This document shows positions 1-6,270 of a stretch of DNA of 9,174 bases, piece after piece. Source of the DNA: Nitrospinota bacterium (GTDB lineage Bacteria > Nitrospirota > Thermodesulfovibrionia > Thermodesulfovibrionales > UBA1546); NCBI GenBank assembly GCA_018896985.1, contig JAHILQ010000081.1:1-9174 (forward strand). Direction: 5' to 3'. The stretch's first letter is position 1, and each line of letters opens with the position of its first letter. The position numbers and the translations under genes were made by a program. Under the pieces are notes generated by a model that was not told the DNA's origin, made no database searches, and saw only the letters and a program-made list of their open reading frames with translations.

Positions 1-686
1 CGCATCCAGTCTATGGACTCCTCAGCGGACATTCCCCAGTCAATTGGACACGGCGACAGGATTTCCACAAAGCTGAATCCTTTACCTTCCATCTGATACC
101 TGAATGCCTTTTCAACATTTTTCTTTGTCGTCATAAGATTTTTTACAGAGTCAACCGAGGTCCTTGCAATAAACGAAACGCCCTCAATAGTTGCAAGCAT
201 TTCAGAAACACGCAGAGGATAACCTGATGTCTTAACATCTCTGCCCCTCGGCGTAGTAGTAGTCTTTTGCGAGATAAGCGTTGTCGGCGCCATCTGTCCG
301 CCTGTCATGCCATATGTGGCATTGTTTACAAAGAACACAGTTAAGTTCTCACCCCTGTTTGCAGCATGAATTATCTCTGCAGTGCCGATAGCAGCAAGGT
401 CTCCGTCACCCTGATATGAAAATATTATTCTGTCAGGCATAACCCGTTTCAGCCCTGTCGCTGCTGCAGGAGGCCTTCCGTGCGCCACCTCAAGAATATC
501 AAAGTTGAAATAGTCATAAGCAAAAACAGCGCATCCAACAGGCGCAATCCCTACGACTTTCTCCCTTATATTAAGATTGTCTATGCACTCTGCAATAATC
601 CTGTGTATCAGGCTGTGCCCGCAGCCCGGGCAGAACCTGAAAGGCACAGGTTTAAGGCTAACCGGTCTTTTAAATACCTGTTTCAT
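1..686 (-). CDS. 2-oxoacid:ferredoxin oxidoreductase, beta (TPP-binding) subunit, 3'-truncated by window edge
   Basis: Translation of the minus strand from ATG at 686 gives 228 residues with no stop before the window edge. Family knowledge: the beta subunit of 2-ketoisovalerate/2-oxoglutarate-type ferredoxin oxidoreductases binds thiamine pyrophosphate and oxidatively decarboxylates 2-oxoacids to acyl-CoA while reducing ferredoxin, in the cytoplasm of anaerobes. Seen here: an N-terminal CPGCGH (C19, C22), a PVGC at about residue 52 and an SPCP near the visible C-terminus, which are candidate 4Fe-4S ligands. A VAHGRPPAAATG stretch follows at 68-78. The TPP/Mg motif begins GDGD at 93-96 and ends with NN at 121-122, followed by YGMTGGQMAPTT. 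Usual family length suggests only some 20-30 residues are missing. It begins 10 nt after the phosphatase stop; the purine-rich AAGGAG lies about 18 nt upstream, far for a ribosome site. No earlier in-frame start was seen. Substrate cannot be fixed from the sequence, and the alpha subunit is outside the window. Confidence 0.9.
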   Translation of the reverse strand, partial: MKQVFKRPVSLKPVPFRFCPGCGHSLIHRIIAECIDNLNIREKVVGIAPVGCAVFAYDYFNFDILEVAHGRPPAAATGLKRVMPDRIIFSYQGDGDLAAIGTAEIIHAANRGENLTVFFVNNATYGMTGGQMAPTTLISQKTTTTPRGRDVKTSGYPLRVSEMLATIEGVSFIARTSVDSVKNLMTTKKNVEKAFRYQMEGKGFSFVEILSPCPIDWGMSAEESIDWM

Positions 687-696
687 AAAATTTAAA

Positions 697-1623
697 CTAT
701 GAGCTCCTTTCAGAAAGTTTTATGAGCTCGCCTTCAAGCAATCCATTGTCGCTCACAAGAATATTATCAAATCCGAATAATTCCATAACATTAATTGTAA
801 ATAGTATGCCGGGGATAATCAAGTCTGCCCTTTCCGGCTCAAGTCCAATCATCTCTTTTCTTTCATTGAGGGGAATACTTATAAGTCTCCCTGAAATATC
901 ATAGAGATTCTCTAAAGAGATATTATGCCTGTGAAGTTTCTCATGGTCGTAACTCTCAAGCCCGATGTCAATAGATGCAAGAGTTGTAATAGTTCCTGCT
1001 GTTCCGATAAAAACCGTACTGCTGTTTATAAGATGCCAAATCTTAGTTTTAAGTCCGCTTAAGACAGTATCTAATTCTTTTTTAAACGAGGCGATATCAG
1101 ATTTTGAAGGAGGGTCTGATTTTATGTGATTGTCAAAGAGCTTTACAACGCCTGTAGGCATCGTCCCCATTGCATCAGGAGATGAATTCTTGCATAAAAT
1201 CCATTCAGAACTTCCGCCTCCGATGTCAATAATAAAAGACGAATCCGTTTCAGGCAGGTCGGATATAACTCCCCGCGCTGTAAGTTCCGCCTCTTCTTCA
1301 CCTGAAACCACTTCTATTTTTATTCCTGTTTCCGATAAAACCCTTTGCCTGAACTCCTCCGAATTTTTCGCCTCTCTTAATGCGCTTGTCCCGACGGCTC
1401 TTATATATGAAATATCGTAACCCGAAATAATATCTGAGAAATCCTTCAGCACAGATATTGATTTTTCCATGTTGTCTGCATTCAGCAATCCTGTTTCTGC
1501 AATTCCTGAGGCAAGTCTTGTAATCACCATTTCTGTTTTGCGACGAATAACCTTTCCGCTCTCCACTCTGCCGATAAGCAGCCTGATTGTATTGGAACCA
1601 ACATCTATTGATGACAGCAGCAT
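697..1623 (-). CDS. ppx: Ppx/GppA-type exopolyphosphatase / guanosine pentaphosphatase, short form
   Basis: 308 residues of the ASKHA (actin/Hsp70-like) fold phosphatase family. Members hydrolyse terminal phosphate from polyphosphate and/or convert pppGpp to ppGpp in the cytoplasm; which of these this one does cannot be told. Visible motifs: phosphate-binding loop 1 IDVGSNTIRLLI at 6-17; AVGTSALREAKN at 76-87; SGEEEA at 107-112 carrying the candidate catalytic Glu (E110/E111); phosphate loop 2 DIGGGSSEW at 133-141; GTAGT at 207-211; LEPERADLIIPG at 261-272; and SDNGLLEGEL near the end. The length matches the two-domain form (about 300 residues) and not the long enterobacterial Ppx with its extra C-terminal HD-like part. 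The ATG lies 5 nt after a perfect TATAAT with no Shine-Dalgarno sequence, so the transcript may be leaderless. It is divergent from xerC and directly upstream of the oxidoreductase gene. Confidence 0.9.
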   Translation of the reverse strand: MLLSSIDVGSNTIRLLIGRVESGKVIRRKTEMVITRLASGIAETGLLNADNMEKSISVLKDFSDIISGYDISYIRAVGTSALREAKNSEEFRQRVLSETGIKIEVVSGEEEAELTARGVISDLPETDSSFIIDIGGGSSEWILCKNSSPDAMGTMPTGVVKLFDNHIKSDPPSKSDIASFKKELDTVLSGLKTKIWHLINSSTVFIGTAGTITTLASIDIGLESYDHEKLHRHNISLENLYDISGRLISIPLNERKEMIGLEPERADLIIPGILFTINVMELFGFDNILVSDNGLLEGELIKLSERSS

Positions 1624-1628
1624 TATTT

Positions 1629-1634
1629 ATTATA
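1629..1634 (-). promoter_or_regulatory. -10 element of the ppx promoter, likely leaderless
   Basis: On the minus strand the hexamer is a perfect TATAAT. It is separated from the ppx ATG (1623-1621) by only 5 nt, so the expected transcription start falls on or next to the start codon. There is no ribosome-binding site in between. No good -35 lies at 17 bp spacing; a TTGAAC occurs 13 bp upstream, which is too close for a standard promoter. The promoter is inferred from consensus match and position only. Confidence 0.45.
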
Positions 1635-1692
1635 ACCCGAAAATGAAGTTCAATCATTTATATGGCAGGCATGTATGCTTGCCGGAAGATAT

Positions 1693-1894
1693 TGTCGCCG
1701 AACCCTTTGAGCGGCATCAGAGAATTTTTGGTTACAAATCTCGGCGAAGTGGAAGATAAGCAATTTCAACTGTCTGAGCCTGTCAGACCCGTGTGATTCG
1801 CCGAGGCGAAAAATGGCGAGTTTTGAAATTGCCTGTAACGAGCCATAGATTTGTCAAAAAGTCTCTGCAGAAAGCGAAAAGGTGTTCGGCGACA
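1693..1894 (-). repeat. Structured palindromic repeat element, copy 1 (202 bp)
   Basis: The element is bounded by a perfect 11-bp inverted repeat, TGTCGCCGAAC (1693-1703) and GTTCGGCGACA (1884-1894), extended inward by CCTTT/AAAGG with one extra base. Nested inside are further perfect inverted pairs: ACAAATCT/AGATTTGT (1734-1741, 1847-1854), GCAATTTCAA/TTGAAATTGC (1760-1769, 1823-1832), GTCTGA/TCAGAC (1772-1777, 1783-1788) and TTCGC/GCGAA (1797-1801, 1806-1810). It shares conserved boxes with the copy at 8893-9071 on the other strand: a 17-base identity at 1707-1723, CAACTGTCTG at 1767-1776 and a GAGTTTTG box ending at 1825. No direct target duplication and no transposase are visible. It occupies over half of the 371-bp divergent spacer (1624-1994), in which I find no gene. 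Whether it acts as DNA (a miniature mobile element) or as RNA is unknown. Confidence 0.7.
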
Positions 1895-1959
1895 GTGTAG
1901 AAGCTCTATTCGTTTAATACTGCCGAAAGACAGCTTCAGCCTCCTTAATCCTATTTAAG

Positions 1960-1989
1960 TTGAAATAATCATGCGATGAAACTTAAAAT
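1960..1989 (+). promoter_or_regulatory. Candidate promoter of xerC, likely leaderless
   Basis: TTGAAA (1960-1965, 5 of 6 to the sigma-70-type -35 consensus) is followed after 18 bp by TAAAAT (1984-1989, 5 of 6 to the -10 consensus). The -10 ends exactly 5 nt before the xerC ATG at 1995, the same geometry as at ppx on the other strand. No Shine-Dalgarno sequence is present. This is inference from consensus and position. Confidence 0.4.
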
Positions 1990-1994
1990 ATCCC

Positions 1995-2867
1995 ATGACC
2001 TCTCACATCCAGAAATTCCTGCGCTACCTTGAAATAGAAAAAGGCGCGTCCCCTCACACACTCAGGGCATACAGGAAAGACCTTGAGGCATTCTCCATTC
2101 ACGTCAAGTCAAAGGTAGAGGACATAGCGATGAATGATATCAGAGGGTTTGTCGCCGAAGAGATAAATTCAGGGCACAAAAAAACCACCGCAGGCAGAAG
2201 GCTCGCGGCAGTAAGGTCCTTTCTGAAATTTCTTTATCGTGAAGGCTCTATAAAATCAAATCCTGCAAAACTTGTCCCTACGCCAAAACTGCCGAAGATG
2301 CTTCCGAAATTTCTCTCTGTGGATGACGTCTTTGCTCTCGTGGAAAAACCGGAAGGAATAGGTTTCCTGCCTGCAAGGGACAGGGCCATCCTTGAACTCC
2401 TGTATTCAAGCGGCCTTCGCGTAAGCGAACTGGCAGGGTTAAATGCAGAAGACATCAATGTCAGAGAAGGTCTTGTAAAGGTTAAGGGAAAAGGCAAAAA
2501 AGAAAGAATAGTGCCTGTAGGCACAAAAGCTGTTGAGGCAATAAAGACATATTTCATTGAAAGGGTTTTGCTTAAAAAGAAGGATGGAGCTTTTTTCCTT
2601 AACAGAAACGGCGCAAGATTGACAGACAGGAGTATAAGACGTATAGTAATCAAGTATGCAAAGGCAATCGGTGTTAACAGCCGCATCGGGCCGCATACTC
2701 TCAGGCATACCTTTGCAAGCCATCTTCTTCAGGGCGGCGCAGACCTGAGAGTGATTCAGGAGCTTTTAGGACATTCATCTTTGTCAACAACACAGAAATA
2801 TACGCATCTGGACATAACGCATCTGATGGATACTTATGACAAGGCACATCCCCTTGCAAAAAAGTAA
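1995..2867 (+). CDS. xerC: Tyrosine site-specific recombinase XerC
   Basis: 290 residues, the normal Xer length. Family role: XerC/XerD act at dif sites to resolve chromosome dimers at division. The N-terminal SAM-like core-binding domain spans roughly residues 3-85 and the catalytic domain about 105-280. The full active-site set is present: R142 in SGLRVSEL, K166 in the GKGKKER hairpin, H234 and R237 in HTLRH, H260 in LGHSS and the nucleophile Y269 in TTQKYTH. An in-frame TGA at 1977-1979 lies just upstream, so ATG 1995 is the earliest possible start; there is no ribosome-binding site, consistent with a leaderless message. Assignment as XerC rather than XerD or another Xer rests on the hslV-hslU neighbours, which recall the Bacillus codV-clpQ-clpY order. 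A 115-bp gap containing a hairpin repeat separates it from hslV. Confidence 0.9.
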   Translation: MTSHIQKFLRYLEIEKGASPHTLRAYRKDLEAFSIHVKSKVEDIAMNDIRGFVAEEINSGHKKTTAGRRLAAVRSFLKFLYREGSIKSNPAKLVPTPKLPKMLPKFLSVDDVFALVEKPEGIGFLPARDRAILELLYSSGLRVSELAGLNAEDINVREGLVKVKGKGKKERIVPVGTKAVEAIKTYFIERVLLKKKDGAFFLNRNGARLTDRSIRRIVIKYAKAIGVNSRIGPHTLRHTFASHLLQGGADLRVIQELLGHSSLSTTQKYTHLDITHLMDTYDKAHPLAKK

Positions 2868-2881
2868 ATAACAGATGGAAA

Positions 2882-2960
2882 GATGCAGGATGCAGGATAC
2901 AAGATACAAGTTAGAATGAATAGGGCTTTATCATGAATCGTGCATCATGTATCATGCATC
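2882..2960 (+). repeat. 7-bp-period inverted repeat (imperfect hairpin) between xerC and hslV
   Basis: The left arm (2882-2910) is four consecutive heptads of the form GATRCAR plus a final G. The right arm (2931-2960) is four heptads of the form TCRTGNA plus TC, whose reverse complement reads GATNCAN. Opposed over 29 positions the arms agree at 22, plus one G-T wobble, with mismatches at regular places within the heptads. The 20-nt loop is 2911-2930. The hairpin ends 10 nt before the hslV Shine-Dalgarno sequence, so it could influence mRNA processing or translation. No T-tract follows, so a standard intrinsic terminator is unlikely. A weak extra unit (GATGGAA) occurs at 2874-2880. Confidence 0.65.
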
Positions 2961-2982
2961 AGTTTTAAAAAAGGAGTAAAAG

Positions 2983-3513
2983 ATGTTTAAGGGGACAACG
3001 ATATTATGCGTGAGGCGTGACGGAAAAGTTGCCATTGCCGGAGACGGCCAGGTGACAATGGGCAATACTGTCTTGAAACACAATGCAAAAAAGGTAAGGA
3101 CAATGTACGACAATAAAATCATTGCAGGCTTTTCAGGCGCAACAGCAGATGCATTCACACTATTTGAAAGATTTGAGGCAAAGATTGAATCATACCGGGG
3201 CAATATCAAAAGGGCTGCCGTAGAACTTGCAAAGGACTGGCGGACGGATAAGATTTTACGGAGGCTTGAGGCGCTTTTGATCATTGCTGATAAGGAGCAT
3301 ACATTTATAATCTCCGGCACTGGCGATGTTATTGAGCCTGAGGACGGGGTCGCTGCAATCGGTTCAGGAGGACCTTATGCGCAGGCAGCGGCAAAGGGGC
3401 TCTTTGAAAATACAAATCTATCCGCAAGAGAGATAGTTGAAAAATCAATGAAGATTGCATCTAATATATGCATATACACAAATGAGAATCTGACAATAGA
3501 GGAGTTGGTATAG
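2983..3513 (+). CDS. hslV: ATP-dependent protease peptidase subunit HslV (ClpQ)
   Basis: 176 residues, the usual length. HslV forms a double hexameric, proteasome-like threonine peptidase capped by HslU in the cytoplasm. The start fits: AAGGAG at 2971-2976 with 6 nt to ATG. Removal of the four-residue MFKG leader would expose T5 as the N-terminal catalytic threonine (mature sequence begins TTILCVRRDG). GDGQVT follows at 21-25, and K37 corresponds to the conserved active-site lysine (K33 in mature E. coli numbering). The conserved GSGG lies near 126-130, followed by YAQAAAKGL. It differs from Bacillus ClpQ in having Thr rather than Ser at the new N-terminus. The stop codon is immediately followed by the hslU ATG, indicating co-translation of the two partners. 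Confidence 0.96.
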   Translation: MFKGTTILCVRRDGKVAIAGDGQVTMGNTVLKHNAKKVRTMYDNKIIAGFSGATADAFTLFERFEAKIESYRGNIKRAAVELAKDWRTDKILRRLEALLIIADKEHTFIISGTGDVIEPEDGVAAIGSGGPYAQAAAKGLFENTNLSAREIVEKSMKIASNICIYTNENLTIEELV

Positions 3514-4863
3514 ATGGAAAATCTTACGCCAAGAAAAATAGTAGAAGAACTGGACAAGTATATAATCGGCCAGCACAGGGCAAAAAAGGCAGTTGCCATT
3601 GCCTTAAGAAACAGGTGGCGGAGGCTGCAGCTTTCCCCTGAACTGAAAGACGAGGTGCTTCCCAAAAATATAATCATGATTGGACCGACAGGCGTCGGAA
3701 AAACAGAGATTGCAAGACGTCTCGCAAGACTTGCACATGCTCCGTTTCTGAAGATAGAAGCCACGAAGTTTACAGAGGTGGGCTATGTAGGCAGGGACGT
3801 TGAATCAATGATCAGGGACCTTACCGAAATCTCGCTTAACATGGTTAAGTCAGAGCATATAGAGAAGATTCAGGAGAAAGCAGAATCCCTTGCAGAAGAA
3901 AGGCTGCTTGACCTCCTGCTTCCCTCCCCAAGATCCGCCTCAGGCGGACGGGGCATAAGCATTGACGATGAGGAGAAAGAAAAGTATAAAGAGACGAGAG
4001 AGCGGCTCAGGCTGCAGCTTAAAGAAGGCAGGCTTGACAACAGATATGTAGATGTAGAGGTAAGAGAAAAGGTGATGCCATTCGGCGTAATCTCAAACAT
4101 AGGGCTTGAAGAGCTTGAGATAAACCTGAAAGAGATGCTCGGAGGGTTGATTCCTGAGAAGGCAAAAAGGAAAAAAGCCAAGGTGCCGGAGGCATTAAGA
4201 ATGCTTGTGCAGGAAGAGGCAAACAAACTAATTGATATGGACACGGTAACAAAAGAGGCGATTGAGAGGGTCCAGCAGACAGGGATTATCTTCATAGACG
4301 AGATTGACAAGGTTGCAAGCAGGGGACATACTCACGGCCCGGACGTGTCAAGGGAAGGCGTTCAGAGAGACCTTCTTCCTGTTGTTGAAGGCACAACCGT
4401 AACAACAAAGCACGGCCCTGTAAAAACAGAGCATATCCTGTTTATAGCGGCAGGAGCATTTCATATGTCAAAGCCGTCTGACCTGATACCCGAACTTCAG
4501 GGAAGGTTTCCTATCAGGGTCGAGCTTGACCCTCTTGGAAAAGATGAATTTATAAGAATTCTCACAGAGCCTCATAACGCCCTTACAAAGCAGTACACAG
4601 CGCTGCTTGCAACAGAAAATGTAGAGATATCTTTCAGGAAAGATGCTGTGGAGGAGATAGCAGGCATTGCGGCAACTGTAAATGAGAAGACAGAAAACAT
4701 AGGCGCAAGAAGGCTTCATACTGTCCTTGAAAAGCTCCTTGAGGATATATCCTTTGAGGCGCCTGAAAAAAAGAACGGAAAACTTCCGATAGACAGGGAA
4801 TATGTGAGAACCAAACTCGCTGATATTGCGAAGGATGAAGACCTGAGCAGGTATATACTGTAG
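3514..4863 (+). CDS. hslU: ATP-dependent protease ATPase subunit HslU (ClpY)
   Basis: 449 residues of a AAA+ unfoldase that forms a hexamer, feeds substrates to HslV and activates it. Seen in order: N-terminal LTPRKIVEELDKYIIGQ; Walker A GPTGVGKT at 57-64; the central pore loop GYVG at 90-93; an inserted I-domain roughly 111-240; Walker B IIFIDEID at 258-265; ELQGRFP with a candidate arginine finger at R331; sensor-2 GARR at 397-400; and the C-terminal tail EDLSRYIL, which in the family inserts into HslV to switch it on. GAGGAG inside the hslV end lies about 10 nt upstream of the ATG. The start abuts the hslV stop with no gap, and the stop shares its last base with the GTG of the next gene. 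The I-domain carries a GC-rich palindrome (see 3934-3948). Confidence 0.97.
   Translation: MENLTPRKIVEELDKYIIGQHRAKKAVAIALRNRWRRLQLSPELKDEVLPKNIIMIGPTGVGKTEIARRLARLAHAPFLKIEATKFTEVGYVGRDVESMIRDLTEISLNMVKSEHIEKIQEKAESLAEERLLDLLLPSPRSASGGRGISIDDEEKEKYKETRERLRLQLKEGRLDNRYVDVEVREKVMPFGVISNIGLEELEINLKEMLGGLIPEKAKRKKAKVPEALRMLVQEEANKLIDMDTVTKEAIERVQQTGIIFIDEIDKVASRGHTHGPDVSREGVQRDLLPVVEGTTVTTKHGPVKTEHILFIAAGAFHMSKPSDLIPELQGRFPIRVELDPLGKDEFIRILTEPHNALTKQYTALLATENVEISFRKDAVEEIAGIAATVNEKTENIGARRLHTVLEKLLEDISFEAPEKKNGKLPIDREYVRTKLADIAKDEDLSRYIL
3934..3948 (+). repeat. In-frame GC-rich palindrome within the HslU I-domain
   Basis: TCCGCCTCAGGCGGA is a perfect 7-bp inverted repeat around one base. It is flanked by CCCC (3926-3929 region) and GGGG (3950-3953) that could extend the hairpin across a few unpaired bases. 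It encodes about SASGGR (residues 141-146) at a place where the I-domain is variable in length between homologues. It may be chance, or a small REP-like palindrome accepted in frame. Confidence 0.35.
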
Positions 4864-5642
4864 TGATTCAAAAGCTCAGAAGATCAGAAGATCAGAAGCG
4901 CAGAAGTAAAAATGGTATTCATACTTTTGCACTGCTGCTCTTTTGCTCTACTGCTCTATTTTTTCTTGCTTCCTGCGCTGTTCCAAGATACGGATACTAC
5001 GAAGATTATCCCAAATACGAAACCCAGCCAAAAGAAAGCCCTAAAGAAACGCCGGCGCCTTTAGAGGCAAAATATATAGTTGCATCATGGTACGGACCTG
5101 ATTTTCATGGAAAGCTGACATCATCAGGCGAACCTTACAATATGTATGCAAATACATGCGCGCATAAGGAATATCCTTTCGGTACAAAGTTAAAGGTGAC
5201 AAACATCGCAAATAACAAAAATATAGAGTGCACTGTGAACGACAGAGGGCCGTTTATTCCGGGAAGGGACTTGGACCTCTCCTACTCCTGTGCTAAAGAG
5301 ATTGAATTAATAGGCACGGGAACCGGAAAAGTAAGAATTGAACCGCTCGGAAGGGACATGAGGTATATAAAATATATAAAGTATTCGCTCTTAGGCGGCA
5401 GCGGGCCCTTTACAATACAGGTTGGTTCATACAAAGACCTGTCAAATGCCACCCGCATGAAGGCATCTCTGGAATTTAAATACAGCAAAGTCTATATAAC
5501 AGAAGCGGAGATTAGCGGGAGTAAATACTATAGGGTCAGGGTCGGCAAGTTCAATTCAAAAGACGATGCATACACCCTCGCAAAGACCCTCGCAGATGAG
5601 GGATATAACACGCTGATTGCACCTTATGAGGAGAAGATATGA
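4863..5642 (+). CDS. rlpA: RlpA-type septal peptidoglycan lipoprotein (DPBB + SPOR domains)
   Basis: 259 residues. The start is GTG at 4863, sharing its G with the hslU stop TAG; no other usual in-frame start precedes the signal peptide. Residues 1-20 are strongly basic and 21-36 hydrophobic, ending in the lipobox LASC with C38, so this is an exported lipoprotein. A Pro/Glu/Lys-rich linker follows, then a double-psi beta-barrel domain (about 71-165) and a C-terminal SPOR domain (about 182-256) that binds denuded septal glycan. Family knowledge: RlpA proteins are lytic transglycosylases in some species. The candidate catalytic set E90, H101 and D127 is present in GEPYN, CAHKE and NDRGPF, with the same 11 and 26 residue spacing as I recall for the Pseudomonas enzyme. 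Oddity: the signal peptide is encoded by an 8-bp-period inverted repeat (4870-4960). It overlaps the next gene by 4 bases. Confidence 0.88.
   Translation: MIQKLRRSEDQKRRSKNGIHTFALLLFCSTALFFLASCAVPRYGYYEDYPKYETQPKESPKETPAPLEAKYIVASWYGPDFHGKLTSSGEPYNMYANTCAHKEYPFGTKLKVTNIANNKNIECTVNDRGPFIPGRDLDLSYSCAKEIELIGTGTGKVRIEPLGRDMRYIKYIKYSLLGGSGPFTIQVGSYKDLSNATRMKASLEFKYSKVYITEAEISGSKYYRVRVGKFNSKDDAYTLAKTLADEGYNTLIAPYEEKI
4870..4960 (+). repeat. 8-bp-period inverted repeat spanning the rlpA signal-peptide codons
   Basis: The left arm (4870-4906) consists of successive octads of the form AGAAGNNC, including two identical AGAAGATC units (4878-4893). The right arm (4924-4960) ends in octads GCTCTTTT, GCTCTACT and GCTCTATT (4937-4960), preceded by GCACTGCT; their reverse complements have the form ANNAGNGC. 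Opposed over 35 positions the arms match at about 25, plus two wobbles. The loop is 17 nt. In the rlpA frame the purine-rich left arm encodes the basic n-region and the pyrimidine-rich right arm the hydrophobic h-region. Confidence 0.65.
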
Positions 5643-6256
5643 AATCCGGCATGAAGAAACTTGATAAGATTGTTAAATTTCACGGCCACATCTGCCCCGG
5701 ACTTGTTCTCGGATACAGGGCATCAGCGTTTGCACTGAAAGAACTCGGCAGAAAATCAATAGACGAGGAGATAGTTGCGATAGTGGAGAACAACTCATGC
5801 GCTGTTGATGCTGTTCAGGTTGTGACAGGCTGCACATTCGGAAAAGGCAATCTCATTTTCAAAGATTACGGTAAACAGGTTTATACTTTTATAAAAAGGC
5901 CTTCCGGAAAGGCAGTCAGAATATCAATTGACTGGACACCTCCGCATGAAGCAGAAAAACAAAAAAAGATATGGCAAAAATACATGAAAGGCAACCGTTC
6001 AAAAGAAGTTCTAAAAGCAGTCCACCTGAGAAAAACAAAGAAAATAGAATCCATCTTAAAGACATCTGATAAGGAACTGTTTAAAATAAAACACCTGAAG
6101 ATGCCGCTGCCTGATGAGGCAAAGATATATCCGAGCGTAAGCTGCGAGATATGCAAAGAGAAAACGATGGAGCCGAGGCTGAGAGTAAAAAATGGGAAGA
6201 TGTTGTGTATTCCATGCTTTGACAATAAATTCTGTGATATAATTGAACAAAAATAA
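5639..6256 (+). CDS. FmdE-family protein with C-terminal zinc ribbon
   Basis: 205 residues similar to subunit E of formylmethanofuran dehydrogenase (FmdE/Tra-type domain). The conserved N-terminal block is FHGHICPGLVLGYRA (14-28), with H17 and C19. The second block NNSCAVDAVQVVTGCTFGKG spans 51-70, and DYGK follows at 76-79. The C-terminus carries a zinc ribbon, C169-x2-C172 and C190-x2-C193. In methanogens FmdE accompanies a tungsten/molybdenum enzyme, but lone bacterial copies like this have no settled role; metal binding or molybdenum-enzyme maturation is a reasonable guess, not shown here. The ATG overlaps the rlpA stop in an ATGA junction, with GAGGAG just upstream, so the two genes are translationally coupled. 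No other Fmd/Fwd subunits are in the window. Confidence 0.82.
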   Translation: MKSGMKKLDKIVKFHGHICPGLVLGYRASAFALKELGRKSIDEEIVAIVENNSCAVDAVQVVTGCTFGKGNLIFKDYGKQVYTFIKRPSGKAVRISIDWTPPHEAEKQKKIWQKYMKGNRSKEVLKAVHLRKTKKIESILKTSDKELFKIKHLKMPLPDEAKIYPSVSCEICKEKTMEPRLRVKNGKMLCIPCFDNKFCDIIEQK

Positions 6257-6270
6257 CAGGAGGATTGAAC

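Noticed and set aside
480..695. 71-codon plus-strand ORF
   Set aside because: It lies antisense to the start of the oxidoreductase beta-subunit gene, whose translation shows clear family motifs; the plus-strand product has no recognisable features.
1469..1759. 96-codon plus-strand ORF extending into the divergent spacer
   Set aside because: Mostly antisense to the first third of ppx, then runs into the repeat element; a shadow reading, not a gene.
1693..1894. Classical MITE or insertion sequence with target-site duplication
   Set aside because: No direct repeats flank the inverted ends and no transposase fragment is visible; the second copy has different terminal sequences, unlike ordinary terminal inverted repeats.
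1976..1999. Alternative xerC start at ATG 1976
   Set aside because: It is in a different frame from the recombinase; the xerC frame has a stop at 1977-1979.
2882..2960. CRISPR array or intrinsic terminator
   Set aside because: The units are 7 bp with no spacers, and no U-rich tract follows the hairpin, so neither explanation fits.
6265..6270. TTG start for the UPF0175 gene
   Set aside because: The AGGAGG site is only 1 nt away from TTG but 7 nt from ATG 6271, so ATG is the better start.
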